In this document: one piece after another, positions 12,044 through 26,300 of the stretch
Layout of the letters: each line of letters opens with the position of its first letter
How positions within the stretch are numbered: the first letter of the stretch is position 1
Source: Apostichopus japonicus
Lineage: Eukaryota; Echinodermata; Holothuroidea; Aspidochirotida; Stichopodidae
Assembly (NCBI RefSeq): GCF_037975245.1
Contig: NC_092581.1
Span: 16,495,303-16,559,302 of the forward strand
Reading direction: 5' to 3'
Length of the DNA: 64,000 nt
The notes under the pieces: model-generated
Databases searched by the model: none
Told to the model about the DNA's origin: nothing
What the model saw: only the letters and a program-made list of their open reading frames with translations
Translations under genes and position numbers: made by a program

Positions 12044-13579
12044 ACAGGCATGAAAACAAGATATCAATGAAACATTCCCATCCTTGTAAATCATGTTCAG
12101 ACTTTACCCATTAAATAACAAGCTTTCCAGTGACTTATTCCCAAGTTTTTTGTGAACATTTATGGGAACTCTTAACTGTTGTAAAAGGTGGACATAGAAT
12201 GATTGAAGACGAGCTTTAAACCGAGAAACTAGTCAATATGATGGACTACAACGATGCCGGGTGAATGTTGTTGAACAGCGCCCTCATTTCAGTACAAAGC
12301 TGCCGTGAGCATTTTCACCCCAAATCTGACAAACTGTAAAACCAAAGTAAAAAGTAAAACCACAGTAATTGCTACCTTTTTCTCTTTCACCTCAGGGCCA
12401 CAGATAAGTTCTAATGTTTACTGGATGCTTGGAGTAATCAGAGTTTCAGAGGAAAGAAGGCCAAGTTGTTTAAAGTTCATGTCCGACACGGCTGTCCTCT
12501 CAGTAAATACCTTCCTTGGAGGAGAAACATTTTCAAAGACTTTGGTTTACATTAGCTTCCCTTTTCAAAAGACCTTGACCTCATTTCCCACTTTCAAACA
12601 CTGCTTAATATGTCCAGAAATGATCATAATTGTCAATATTCAGCAAGAAGTTTATTTTTCAAATGTTGTGATTGACAGAATGAATCTACACTGCAATAAA
12701 CTCCTGATGGATATCAATAGAGTAACAGACTCATCAGACAGTCTCTTTAACAATTGTTAAATTCAGACAAATCTGGATCAAGCCCATCCTTCAGAGAAAG
12801 TTTTGCGAATTACTATCCTTAAACATAAATGTCCACTTAATTGACATCAAACTTGGGCACCCCAGTTTGACCCCTGCTTTGACTATTATTGATGGGTAAC
12901 CTGCCCTGCACTGTGATGAACCTTGACCTTGTTTGACCTTAACCAAACAAGCATAGATAAGATGGTCAGCTAAACTGTGGGTGCAAAGACTGCTGAGAGA
13001 GATTAGTATGTACTGCAACCAACCATGTTTTCCCCTGTTAACATGTTCAAGATGACCTCTGAACTATTTTTTTTTTACTGCATATTGTGCCACTTCTCAG
13101 ACTGTCCATGAGTGGCTAACGTGTCAGCTGTAAAGTGGTGGATAGGGATCAGCTGGCGAGAACTTATATAATGACTTAAAGACCACACTATGTTGATAAT
13201 GAAGTGTGTAAGTCAATGGCGCTTTTGTACAGAGTATGCTAGCATAACAGTATTGCTTCTACATTTAAAAGAACGTAAACAAGAATTCAAATATTTAAAA
13301 GCACATTCTTGGCAGTGCTAATGCTCCGGATAATTCCCAAGCAATAAGTAACATGAAAATCAGGAAGTTAAATAGCCCCACCACTGGGAGGAAATGTATT
13401 ATTCAATTGATGGAAATGAATGTTAACATTTGTACATGAGCGGTTCTTTTGTGACTTTTCAACATGTTTGTCTATTATTTTGCGTGTCTCCATTTTTACC
13501 ATCCATAGGTAAATAAATAAACATGCCTACCTCCAACATTACACACGGTAGGAGAGAGGGAAAACAATTGAATTACCTT

Positions 13580-14185
13580 CAAGATTAACAATGGAACTTT
13601 ATTTACAAAGACCAAAGGTCACACTATGAATTACAATCACAAACACAATGAGAAGTCCTCCAGGGTGGTATGTAGTAATTGACATTTCATCTCGCAAATT
13701 TATTCCTTAAAAAAGTTACATTTTAGTTTGTTACCTATCCTGGACGAAAAAGAGGTCATTCTTAATGTGTCACATACTGCATATAACACTGATATTATGT
13801 GATCAATATGTGATAATATACCATCTGAGTCCAGTGACTAAGTCATGGCTAGTAATTTCCTCACTTGAAGCCATCGTTTGAAACTCATCCAAGTTGTTTT
13901 GTTTTGGAAAAGTTAATGTCATGACTAACAGCTCCTTAAAAGACTAAACTTTATCACTCCTTATCTTAAACTTTCCATTCTCTTTCCCTTTACATAGTCA
14001 ATCATCAATCATGATATTTGGTCACCCACAGAGATGTATTTCAAGTTCCATTGAGACTCAGCATACCCTTGAAACCCTCTTACCATCCCCTTCTATAACT
14101 CTGAAGGACTGTGAGATCAAGATGGCTGCCGTTAACCTTTCAAATCTGCCACTGTGATTGGTTGGCATAGAGGTCAAAGATGAGG
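13580..14185 (-). other. Probable DDX10 3' UTR
   Basis: Sequence downstream of the DDX10 stop. Two AATAAA signals lie on the minus strand (plus-strand tttatt at 13699-13704 and 13598-13603), so a transcript end soon after either is plausible. The exact cleavage site cannot be seen. Confidence 0.35.
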
Positions 14186-14333
14186 TCAACTTCTGCCAGA
14201 AAGGATGTGTAATGCTAACTCTTCATCATCTTCTAAAGTCAATCCCGTTTCATCTGTTTCTGATATTTTCATCTTTTTCCTTTTCGATTCAGCATTCCCT
14301 TCCCTCTGTGGTTTCCTTTTCTGCTGTGCCAAT
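14186..14333 (-). CDS. DDX10: DDX10 terminal coding exon 16 (residues 788-836 and stop)
   Basis: Acceptor CACTTTTAAAG, entering in phase 2 exactly as exon 15 requires. After a basic QQKRKPQ and SKRKKMK region it ends [19 protein letters not shown] and stops at 14188-14186. Vertebrate DDX10 ends with the same type of acidic, leucine-rich GLSLxEDEELxLHLL block (recalled from family knowledge), so this is very likely the true C-terminus. Confidence 0.9.
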
Positions 14334-17300
14334 CTTTAAAAGTGAAAAAAAAAAAGTTGGAAAAAATGTACCATAGGAATTATCATCCAACAATGATAAA
14401 TATAATGTTTAGTGAGGACTCTGCAATCCCAGACCTGTGTTTACTGAATAATTAATTACTTTGATAACAGACAACAATGATTTCCAAAAGACTAAAACCT
14501 TGTTGAGGCCTTAAAAGATGATATTAAAACAGCTCTTTGATTTATTTTGGTTAATTTCTGATTCCACTTGGTACTAACATAACAATGCAATATCAGCCTA
14601 ACCAATCATAAAATAATAATATTCATATTCACCTATATCACCTTAGATAAGACAGTGTTTCCCTACACTATACCCCCTTATCACCTTACATAAGACACTG
14701 TCTCCCTATTCTATTCACCTCTGTATACAGCTTTACTAAACCACATATTTAAATTTTGTTTCATCTGGTGCTCTTGTCTCACATTAATCTATCTTCTCTC
14801 TCTTCATCACTTGATGAATCTTCTCCATCTTTGCTCCACCTTTCCTCTGCTTCTTCTTCATCTTCGGATTCCTCACTCCCACTCTCACCATCCTCCTCAT
14901 CGCTCTCGTTATTGCTTTCATCTTCCATGTCACTCATAGGCTTTGGTAATGTGTTGACATCAAATTCTTCAAAGTTATCACCTACATCTAGCTGGACACC
15001 TGCATACTCCTGCATATCAATGAAAATACACTCATAACAAGATGAATAGATAGGCTGCAAAGTTGTCACCTATCCTTTAGCTGGCAAATTAAGAAACATT
15101 CATTACAGGGTGTAAAACTCCTCCAGTGTTTTACTTCCATTTCATTTTAATTGTTGTTTTTATGTTTTATTTTAATACATACCATACCATAATTTGATGA
15201 CTAAAGATGTTTATGCTGTAATTTAGTCAAATTGTGGGGTTGCAGTTAGAGTCCGATGCAATTTACAAGCCCCCCAATTCATTCAATCTTGATGGTGTAA
15301 ACAATCTTGTTTCAGCACGATTGTAGAGTAAATAATCACAAAACCATGATGTACTGTTTTGCCAAACTTTTGGCTTATTCCCAGACACCAAGCGAATGGA
15401 AAAAGAGCAAACCAACACAAAGAAGTCCCATTCTTTGTTATTGTTTTGGTTGAGATTAAAACATTGATCGGACAAATGCCTTCATCTCAACCGAAACAAT
15501 CTCAAAGAACGGGACACAATTGTTTAGGTTTGAATTTTTCATTAGGCTTGATCTCTGGGAATAGGACAAAATTCTGGCTTATGTGATTATTAATTATTAT
15601 GTGATTATTAATTATTATCATATAGTACCAAAGACAATGTAGAGTGAGGGAAAAGTTAGTTTTTGTTTATAATGAAATTCATAATGGGGGTTTTAAGTTT
15701 ACTTAATGAATCAAAATCATTTATAGGATAACTCTAAAGTAACAATAATAAGTTTATGCAGTCAGAGATACATGTTAAAAATATTAGAATAATACATAGC
15801 CTACTTCGGGGAACAATTTAGTCGCAAAGTTTAGCTCTCATTGAGTTTAATGACTAGTTTAGTTGAGAAGAGGCAAAATAATATACCTGGATGACAAATC
15901 CATGATTATTTTACCCAGCTAGGATTTAAACTCATATGATGCAAGTTTTCATTTTATATTTTGTATGGAGTCATATTAATCTACCCAAGAACAGTACTGA
16001 TTCAAACCCAGCTGAAAAAAAATATTCAAACCTGATCCATTGGTCAACATATATGTTCAAAATGGAATACAATTTCTTGGTGAAAGTTTTAGCTCATGTG
16101 GTAAATGTCTTGTCATGCTTGTCATGTCTTGTCTTGTCATGTCTTGTCATGCTAAATTCATATTAAAAAGCTGTTAGATTTGGTAATATGTCAAAGACAG
16201 TGGACGAGTAAAGACTAATACCAACATCCCTAGATACCTGGAGGACTCTACTAACCTCTTCATCTGAAGAATTATCATCTTCATCCTTCTGTTTGGCCTG
16301 CTTCCTCTTAATCCTCTCCTCCTGAAACATCACAAAATACATCATTTAGTTATTCTCATCTAACCACAAACCATGAATTCATAATATTATATATATATAT
16401 ATATATATATTTTTAAAATTATAATAGGATTACATATGTTATCTTAAATTGATAGATGTGGTGAGTGTGCCAACTTCAGCTACCTTTGCGTAAACTGTGT
16501 AATATTTGAATATTAGATTTTCATAACGTTATCTTCTTACATGCACTAAGCATTTAAAGGGATTATGCACAATACTGTCCTTACTAGTTAGATCCTTACT
16601 AGATACTTACATATATATGTATATATATGTATTTATATGTGAAATAATGTATTTATTATTATTGTATGTAATTATGTATTTGTATATGTATTTTGAATTA
16701 TATTTGTATTATGTATTATTTGCATTTATTATTTGCATAATTTTGTATTATGTAGTTATGTATTTGTATGTATTTGTATTTTGTATGTATTTATTATTAT
16801 ATTTATTATATTATATGTATATATACAGATGAACTACCCTCATCAAACAAGAGAAAAGGCTGACATATCCCAAATTTTTTAGCCATTAATATTAAATGGA
16901 ACAATTGCACAATTTGATAAATTTGTTAGTAAAACTAGGAGGGCTGTAGTAAGCCAGACAGGTTGTAGCATGAGTCAGACAACTGACCATATGTAGAAAC
17001 AAAGCTGAATTAAATGAACAGCTAAGTTAACTTAAAAGAATGATGTACATTAAGACAATTGAAAATAGATACTAGGAAAGGAAGTGGCAAGAGATATCAA
17101 TGTGGAGTTAAAGAGAATGAACGGGATAAAAACGGTAGTTTGGAGATGTGTTCTGTGTTGATAGTTATGTAATTTATGTCATTTGCTTGAATGGACCTTT
17201 TCCACTCATGTTTGCTATATCAAGTATGTAATATTAACTGCTTTGAGTCTCAACTATGTGTTTGTTATTATATGACTCATATTTTATGTTTATGCATGCT

Positions 17301-20300
17301 AATTTAATTGACTAATGGGATGATTGCAGCACCCACAAAACCTTACAAATAATCACAGACATATTAATATGCAATAGCAAAGTGATTTATACCCCTATTC
17401 CATGTTTGATTTATACCGTGATATGTACGCTACCTCATGCTGAAAATGTACCACATATGCCCACCTGAGACTGGAGATGTACCCCACACTACATTGCTAA
17501 AGATATACCCTTCCCTTGATGTCCTACACTGTAGGTTACAGATATAGACTACCTTATGGTGGATATGCACCCTGCCCAATGGTGGAGATACCCTTCCCTT
17601 GATGTTCTACACTGTAGGTTACAGATATAGACTACCTTATGGTGGATATGCACCCTGCCCAATGGTGGAGATATATACCCTTCCCTTGATGTTGTACACT
17701 GTAGGTTACAGATATAGACTACCATATGGTGGATATGCACCCTGCCCAATGGTGGAGATATATACCCTTCCCTTGATGTTCTACACTGTAGCATACAGAT
17801 ATAGACTACCTTATAGTGGATATGCACCCTGCCCAATGGTGGAGATACCCTTCCCTTGATGTTGTACACTGTAGGTTACAGATATAGACTACCTTATGGT
17901 GGATATGCACCCTACCCAATGGTGGATATATACTCATACCCTTGATGTTCTACACTGTAGGTTACAGATAAAGACTACCTTATGGTGGATATGCACCCTG
18001 CCCAATGGTGGAGATATATACCCTTCCCTCAATGTTGTACACTGTAGGTTACAGTTATAGACTACCTTACAGTGGATATGCAGCCTGCCCAATGGTGGAG
18101 ATATACCCTCCTCTTGATGTCTTACAATGTAGGTTACAGATATAGACTACCTTTTGTTGGATATGCACCCCTACCCCTGGTGGAGATATACCCTCCCCTT
18201 GATGTTCTACACTGTATGTTACAGATATACCTTATGGTGGATATGCACCCTACCCCTGGTGGAGATATACACTTCCCTTTACAGATATAGACTACCTAAT
18301 GGTGGATATGCACCCTACCCCTGGTGGAGATATACCCTTCCTTTTACAGATATAGACTACCTTGTGTTTTGCTTTGATCCTCTCTTGGTATCTTTGTTTA
18401 TCTTCCTTGTCAGCTTCCCTCATATATTTCTCTGCCTCTCGTAGGTTTAGTCCCTTCTCGTATTCACCTTCATTATCATCTTCTCCATCTCCATCAGTAT
18501 CAGACTTTAAAAGATCATAAAAAAAATGGATTAAGGCTATGAAACAAGGATTAGAATTTATAACAGCTGTAAGCCTTTGCTAATGCTACATGATACAAGC
18601 CCTATATGATACACACTTTATAGGTGTCATTTTCAGACTTTCTGTTCCAGAATTTCATGTATATGCGATAATAAATATATTTATATTCTTCCCAATCTTT
18701 CCATCTCCTTACATGCACTTACCTTAGTTTCTTTCTTGTCTTCTCTGGCAAATCTTATTTTGGTGTTTCTCTGATCCTTGGCTGCCTTCTTCAAGATCGC
18801 TATTTTAGTCTGTGGTTTCTTGCTGCTAAAATGTTCCTCCAAATCATCATCTTCAGACTAAAGATCAATATCAAGAGGAAGAATATATCATTATTTTGAA
18901 ATTGTTTCCCGAGACTTCAAAGAAAAGAGGCTCATCAAGCTATCCTATAATTTAAGTATACATTACATTTCAAATTATAATTTTTTTCCTTCTCAATTTT
19001 CCCCCCTTAAATCACTTGTTTCTTATAAAAGGATTCAAACATAAAGGCCTCCAAAATGTCTTCATCACCATATTATAATCAAAGTGAAAATGTCCTCAAA
19101 GTTAAAAATTATAAAGTATAAAGGGAGAATATTGATCTCACTTGCTGTAGGTTGTCAGCCAACAAAACATGACATCCCTGTGGTTACACCATTCTTACAT
19201 TTGATTAATATTTATGCAATGTAGATAAAACCCAAGTTAACCACAAAGTGACCGAAAAGATTAAAACATCACTGAATGTCTCTTTAGAATCAGAAAAGTA
19301 CTAAGAAAGTGGTAGGGAGTGCCAGTATTGTATAACTCACTGTACTATATCTATGGTAGGAAGAGCCAGTGTTTTATGACTAACTGTACTATGTCTGTGA
19401 TAGGGAGAGCCAGTATTGTATGACTCACTGTACTATGTCTGTGGTAAGGAGAGCCAGTATTGTATGACTAACTGTACTATGTCTGTGGTAGGGAGAGCCA
19501 GTATTGTATAACTCACTGTACTATGTCTGTGGTAGGGAGAGCCAGTATTGTATAACTCACTGTACTATGTCTGTGATAGGGAGAGCCAGTATTGTATAAC
19601 TCACTGTACTATGTCTGTGGTAGGGAGAGCCAGCATTGTATAACTCACTGTACTATGTCTGTGGTAGGGAGAGCCAGTATTGTATGACTAACTGTACTAT
19701 GTCTGTGATAGGGAGAGCCAGTATTGTATAACTCACTGTACTATGTCTGTGATAGGGAGAGCCAGTATTGTATAACTCACTGTTCTATGTCTGTGGTAGG
19801 GAGAGCCAGTATTGTATAACTCACTGTACTATGTCTGTGATAGGGAGAGCCAGTATTGTATAACTCACTGTACTATGTCTGTGATAGGGAGAGCCAGTAT
19901 TGTATAACTCACTGTACTATGTCTGTGGTAGGGAGAGCCAGTATTGTATGACTCACTGTACTATGTCTGTGATAGGGAGAGCCAGTATTGTATTACCCAC
20001 TGTACTATGTCTGTGGTAGGGAGAGCCAGTATTGTATAACTCACTGTACTATGTCTGTGGTAGGGAGAGCCTTACTGTATAACTCACTGTACTATGTCTG
20101 TGGTAGGGAGAGCCAGTATAACAGTTTTACAGCAAAGTTTTGAGGTCAACTAAACTCTGAGTAGCTATACGGTTATTCTTTACCTCAATACCCTCTAGTA
20201 TTCCACCTTCTTTCTTCACCAGTAATTCATCGTCCTCTTCATCTCCACTGTCTGGTTTCAACTCTTCCAACTCTCTCAACCTCTTCTCTCTCCTCCAATC

Positions 20301-23300
20301 ATTTCCTTCATTCCCCCTGTTATTTGCAACCTCTTTTTTGGTAAATAAGCTGTCTTCTTCCTGATTTTTTTGTTCCCCTGAGGATTTTTTCCCTTTTAAG
20401 GATTTATCTTGTTGTTGTTTCTGTCTTCGTTCCAGAAACCGAATCCTTGGAGTAAATGGAAGTCCTAATGATCTGAAAAAGAAACATTTAGTAATGAGAG
20501 ATATCTTTTGCAGATGGTCCTGAAGCTCATGTTAGTATATCGAGAAAAAATGATTTTGAGTTAAGTACCATGTTACCTCAAGAGACTAAACTTTAACACC
20601 AAATCAGGTCATACAGAGAGCACAAACTTCCACTCAACTTTGAAGAAAATTATGAAAGTATAACACCCAAAAGTAAAGAATGAAACAAATTGGTAAAGAA
20701 TGGTTGCACAAAAGGTACAGCACCTGTTCCTAATGCAATAAGAACAGCAACACTAGTTTATTTTTCCATTTTTGTTTGTGAAAACAAGACCTAAACACTT
20801 AAGAGGTACCTGCCACAAATATTCTCGTACTTGTTTTATAAAACACACATGGAATACATATTGGACTTGTGATTCATCAATGATTATATAGCTATTGTGC
20901 ACCAAGTTTTAACCTATTTCTGGTGATAAAGGAATTGTGAAGTAGCTATACTTTCATGCATAGAAAATTTAGCTTAAGAAAGCCTGCAAATGGGCATTAT
21001 TACTGCATAATTTAGAAACTAACATACTGTAGATCTATATCCTACACAGCTTGCTTCTTAGGCCTAAGCTATATCTAGCTTGGCGACCTAGCCTAGGTTC
21101 TTGCCTTACCCTGCTGCATCTACAGTAAGCCCCTAGCCTGGTTCTTGCCTTATCCTGCTGCATCTACAGTAAGCCCCTAGCCTAGGTTCTTGCCTTACCC
21201 TGCTGCATCTACAGTAAGCCCCTAGCCTGGTTCTTGCCTTATCCTGCTGCATCTACAGTAAGCCCCTAGCCTAGGTTCTTGCCTTACCCTGCTATCTCTA
21301 CAGTAAAGCTACTCAAACAACTTCAATTATCTTTTTTAAGTTTTTCATTTGTACTGTTTCCTCATTTTTGTGGTTCAATCACAAGTTTGGTACAATGAAA
21401 GGCTTTGTTAGCTAGTCTTATGTCCATTACTCTTCTGCACAATATAAAGTACTGTTACTTAACATACACAAAGTGCACAGTCAAGGAGTTTCTTTAAATT
21501 CTGGAACCTTCTACATGCGATGCACATAAACTTTCTTGGTAACGTGACTTTTAGTATACATGTAACAGTATGCTGCATTGTACTGCAGCCATATTGTACA
21601 TTTCTGAATTCAGTCATAACATTAGGCCATATATCATTACACTTTCATTACGAAAGGGCACAAGGCTGACTGAATAAATACAGAAGCCATTTGTATTTCC
21701 TATTGTTTTATATGACATGTAAGTTATTAAATTCTTGCTTAGGGTTGTCGGGTGTGCTTTTGAACTTTTATGTCTGAGTTTGTGATTAATTCACTGATCA
21801 AATTTCTTTGATTAGATGAGTAGCATTAATTAGCTAGGATTACAGCTATTGCTTGCACGGACCACACCATTGACTTCTTACCTCTGCTGAGATGATAGAG
21901 ACTGATTTGCGTTCATTCTCAGGCAAACAGTTTATCACTATGAGTGTGGTAACTGCTATTATTTGCACTCCAACAGCTCAAATGTTAGGTAACCCTACCT
22001 TTGAATCATGATTTCTATTCAAGATTTATTCAAATCTTATATATTAAAATCTAAAATAAAAAATTGGTGCTAAAGAAGTTTAATGGTCTCTGGCAGAGTT
22101 CACCCATTCCTCCCTAAAACCTGTTTTTTTTATCAATCTTCACTTCCTTTTACCTCTGTAAATTTTCAAGCATGTCACAGATCTTCACAGTTGAGCACGA
22201 ACCCACTTTTAGGTCTTAACAACCTTGACTAGATAATCCTTGAACCCACTTAAAAACTTTCAAAAAATTTGGCACTTCTAAAGTGCCTCCAGGTACTTAC
22301 CCTGCGATGAAATGCAGTTTAATGTTATTTTATTACTAATTAGAGCAGTGGATGGCCTTGCCATTTATGAAATCATAAAAAAATATTACGTATGCATCAT
22401 CATTATTAATTGCAGAAATAAATTAAGGCTGAAAACTATTAGAACATTTTTATAACAATTATGCAATTAAAACTTTACCAGTGAATATTTGATTGTGATG
22501 TCATGAGAGACACTATACTTAGCCAGTGTCCTTTGAACATATATTTTGAAGTGAAATACAAAGAAAGATGTGGGACCTTTTCTACTTTATACTTTACAAG
22601 ATAAAATTACTGTACTATGTCTTCAAATCAAATTGGGGTTCTTCAACATAAATGAAAGAATCTGTACGAAGAAAAACTTAAAATGTCAACAAAGTTTTGT
22701 TCGTTACTTTCCTCGTTTTAAAAGTTGGAGGGCCTAATGTTATAATCCTATCATATATATTTTGTAATTTAGGTGAAGTTCCCTTTCTGCAGAAGATCCT
22801 GCTAAAAATTGAAACTTCAGGCCGTCTATCTTTCACATAGTTACCTACAGTTTACAGGCATTTCAAGATATATATATACTTACACAGCATATTCTTCCAA
22901 TGGTAACTTGGTCACATCAAAGACATCTTTGTTCTTCATGAGGTAGACAGATTTGACGTAACTGATGAAGGCTCGTTTACCCGATTCCTTCAGCTCCGGG
23001 TCTTGGGCGCAGTAGGATTGGAGCTTCCTGTATATCACCATCTTCTTGGAGGGGTTAACTCTACAAAAGAGATTACAGATTAAAAGGATACATGTCTATA
23101 TCAACGCCAGTATTTGAAATCCACTTAGCCTTAAAAACCATGTACTCTCTTGTTGTAGTACTGTCAACACAGAGCAGGGATGAGCCTGGGGTAAGAAAAA
23201 AAATCACGGAACTTTGCAAAAATTGCGGTATAGGCTCCAGTTTGCATATGCTACAGTGTGTTAGGATAATAGTTTTAGTCCCCGAGGTAGAAAAGAAATC

Positions 23301-26300
23301 ACAGATATTCCGCGAATTCTCAGAAAAAGCTCATGTCTGACAGAGGGACAAAGGTCATCGGTACGGCCTCGTCATAAATTTTACAAATTCCAAGTAATGG
23401 TCATTTATGGATCTTTAACACCCATTACTCAGCCACTCTCAAACCATAATGGTCAATTTTATTGTCTAAATGAACACTCCTCAAAAATCAGGGTATAATT
23501 TGGAATTTTCAAATTCATTCAACTTTCTGGTAATGCTCTTCCACGTTTGAAAGCTGAGATAATTTGATACTTTTTTCGAAAAGACATCAACACATAGCTG
23601 CACAAACATACAAGACTTTTATGGTAGATTCACAGAACCTACCTACTTTAAATTCAAACATTATATTTTTCCATCTGAAATGACTTTCTAAATTGAAAGA
23701 TTCCAACTTTGAGCTCAAATGTTGAATTGGAAGCCACCCATTATTGATTCACTTATTGATGAGTTTGATTCAATCCTCAACATTTTGTTAGCTGGACACT
23801 TTATTATCCACTTATGTTTCACCAGTTTGCATGAAACTTGACTAAACAAACTAATGAGTTGCATAGTTATGGGATTTTACTAGATTAAATAGAAATATTT
23901 ATCAATTTCAACTCAAAAAGCTGCTTAAATAATTCCCTTTCCCACCAAACTCATCTTTTATGTGTTCTACATTCAAATGACTGGTTCTGTTGCTGAGAAT
24001 TTCAAGACTAAATTCCGAAATTCATCATGTGCAATAACAATTTGAAATGCGTTCATGACTGAATATCAAACAACAAACTCTTCAATGTCAGCTGTCTTCA
24101 TAACTCACTCAATTTTTAGAATGGGGATCTTTTTGTCGTTCAGTTGTTTCACCATCGCATACTCTTCAGATGGAAGGAGGAAAAGTAGAGATTCCCCATC
24201 CTTCTCATAGCGGGCTGTTCTTCCCACACGGTGGATGTAAGTGCTCGCATCCTCCGGGCAATCAACCTGAATCACCCAATCAACTGCAGGGAAGTCTGTG
24301 ATGTCACAAAAGTGCCAATATTAGAAGATAAACTATCATACTTGTAAACTTGAACATTTTAAAAAGGGGTAAGAGTGCCATTCACATTTTTTGATAATTG
24401 ATGTTGTGCTAGTCGTGACACACTCAACATGTCACTATACTATAGTCATAATATATAATGAAACACACAACAAAGTGTCACTGTACTAGTCATAATATAT
24501 AATGAAACACACAACAAAGTGTCACTGTACTAGTCATAATATATAATGAAACACACAACAAAAGTTTCACTGTATTAGTCATTACATCTAATGAAACACA
24601 CAACAAAAGTTTCACTGTATTAGTCATTATATCTAATGAAACACACAACAAAGTGTCACTGTATTAGTCATAATATATAATGAAACACACAACAAAGTGT
24701 CACTGTAATAGTCATAATATCTAATGAAACACACAACAAAGTGTCACTGTAATAGTCATAATATCTAATGAAACACACAACAAAGTGTCACTATATTTGC
24801 CATAATATATAATGAAACACACAACAAAGTGTCACTGTATTAGTCATAATATATAATGAAACACACAACAAAGTGTCACTGTAATAGTCATAATATATAA
24901 TGAAACACACAACAAAGTGTCACTGTAATAGTCATAATATCTAATGAAACACACAACAAAGTGTCACTGTAATAGTCATAATATCTAATGAAACACACAA
25001 CAAAGTGTCACTATATTTGCCATAATATATAATGAAACACACAACAAAGTGTCACTGTATTAGTCATAATATATAATGAAACACACAACAAAGTGTCACT
25101 GTAATAGTCATAATATATAATGAAACACACAACAAAGTGTCACTGTAATAGTCATAATATCTAATGAAACACACAACAAAGTGTCACTGTAATAGTCATA
25201 ATATCTAATGAAACACACAACAAAGTGTCACTATATTTGCCATAATATATAATGAAACATACAACAAAGTGTCACTGTACTGGTCATAGTATATAATGAA
25301 ACACAACAAAGTGTCACTTGACAACATCTTGAACACCCTGGTTGATGTCTTTAACAATAAATGCCAAGTTTCAAATCTGCCTAGTCACTGTGAAACATTT
25401 CTCAAATGCCTGGCTGAATTGGATAAAGACTAAGGAGAGTCCACAAGGTAGTAACTTCATATGTTTGAATCAAAGTAATTGCTTTTACTTGTTTTTCTTT
25501 CTAGCAAAGACCCTAATGAGCTTACTGATTACTTTTCTTGGGGATCCGAGGTCAATTATATGTCAAGTATGGTTTGTTTTTTATTCCCTTAAACAAGTTT
25601 TATATGCTTCCCCATAAATCCATGACATTTAGTTTAACAATCAACACACCTTCAGAGGGCAAATTTCACATAACAAATTAAAGTTGAATCAGTTGCTACT
25701 TCTTAATTAATTTTTTAAAGCAGTCGTTTGTTTACGTCTTGTAAGTTGTTTATTTGGCAAAAAGGTAAATGAATATTTTCTTCTTTTAAACAGCTGAAGA
25801 CAAGTCAATATTACAATGTTTTTGCCTTTCACTGCCACACCTATGAAGTTTATGCACAATTTCAGACTCCATTGTGGGATTACGATGGAGACAATTAAAG
25901 TAACAGATCGAAGATTTTCAGGCATCTCATCTTTCCAATAACACTGTGTATGGTACTACCACATACTACTAACACATACTGGTACTACCACATACCTTCC
26001 AATAAAACTGTATGGTACTACCACATACTACTACCACATACCGGTACTACCACATACTTGTACTACCACATACTAGTACTACCACATACTTTTTGCCAAC
26101 AACACTGTGTGTGGTACTACCACATACTGGTACTACTACATACTACTACCACAAACTGGTACTACCACATACTACCACACTTCTTTCCAATAACACTGTG
26201 TATGTTACTACCACATACTACTAAAACATACTGGTACTACCACATACTGGTACTACCACATACTGGTACTACCACATACTGGTACTACCACATACTGGTA

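Larger units (their letters stand above)
10376..13579. other. Intergenic stretch downstream of DDX10
   Basis: No conserved gene recognised. Holds two strong palindromes (10749-10777 and 12024-12043) and a G-rich run at about 11757-11783. A 151-codon frame at 12305-12760 begins with GTG and shows no family features. Confidence 0.45.

Noticed and set aside
12305-12760. 151-codon plus-strand frame, the second longest in the window
   Set aside because: The first codon is GTG, there is no conserved motif or splice context, and it lies just beyond the DDX10 3' end. Probably chance.
14776-15069. Exon 15 frame read as the DDX10 C-terminus ending at 14776, starting at an upstream ATG
   Set aside because: A phase-matched exon at 14186-14333 carries the conserved C-terminal block, and the upstream ATG codons lie in intron 14.
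17549-18444. Repetitive frames on both strands ([18 protein letters not shown] type)
   Set aside because: Translations of the intron 13 minisatellite.
24418-25316. CRISPR-like regular repeats
   Set aside because: The units are contiguous 44-mers without unique spacers, in an intron of a eukaryotic gene.
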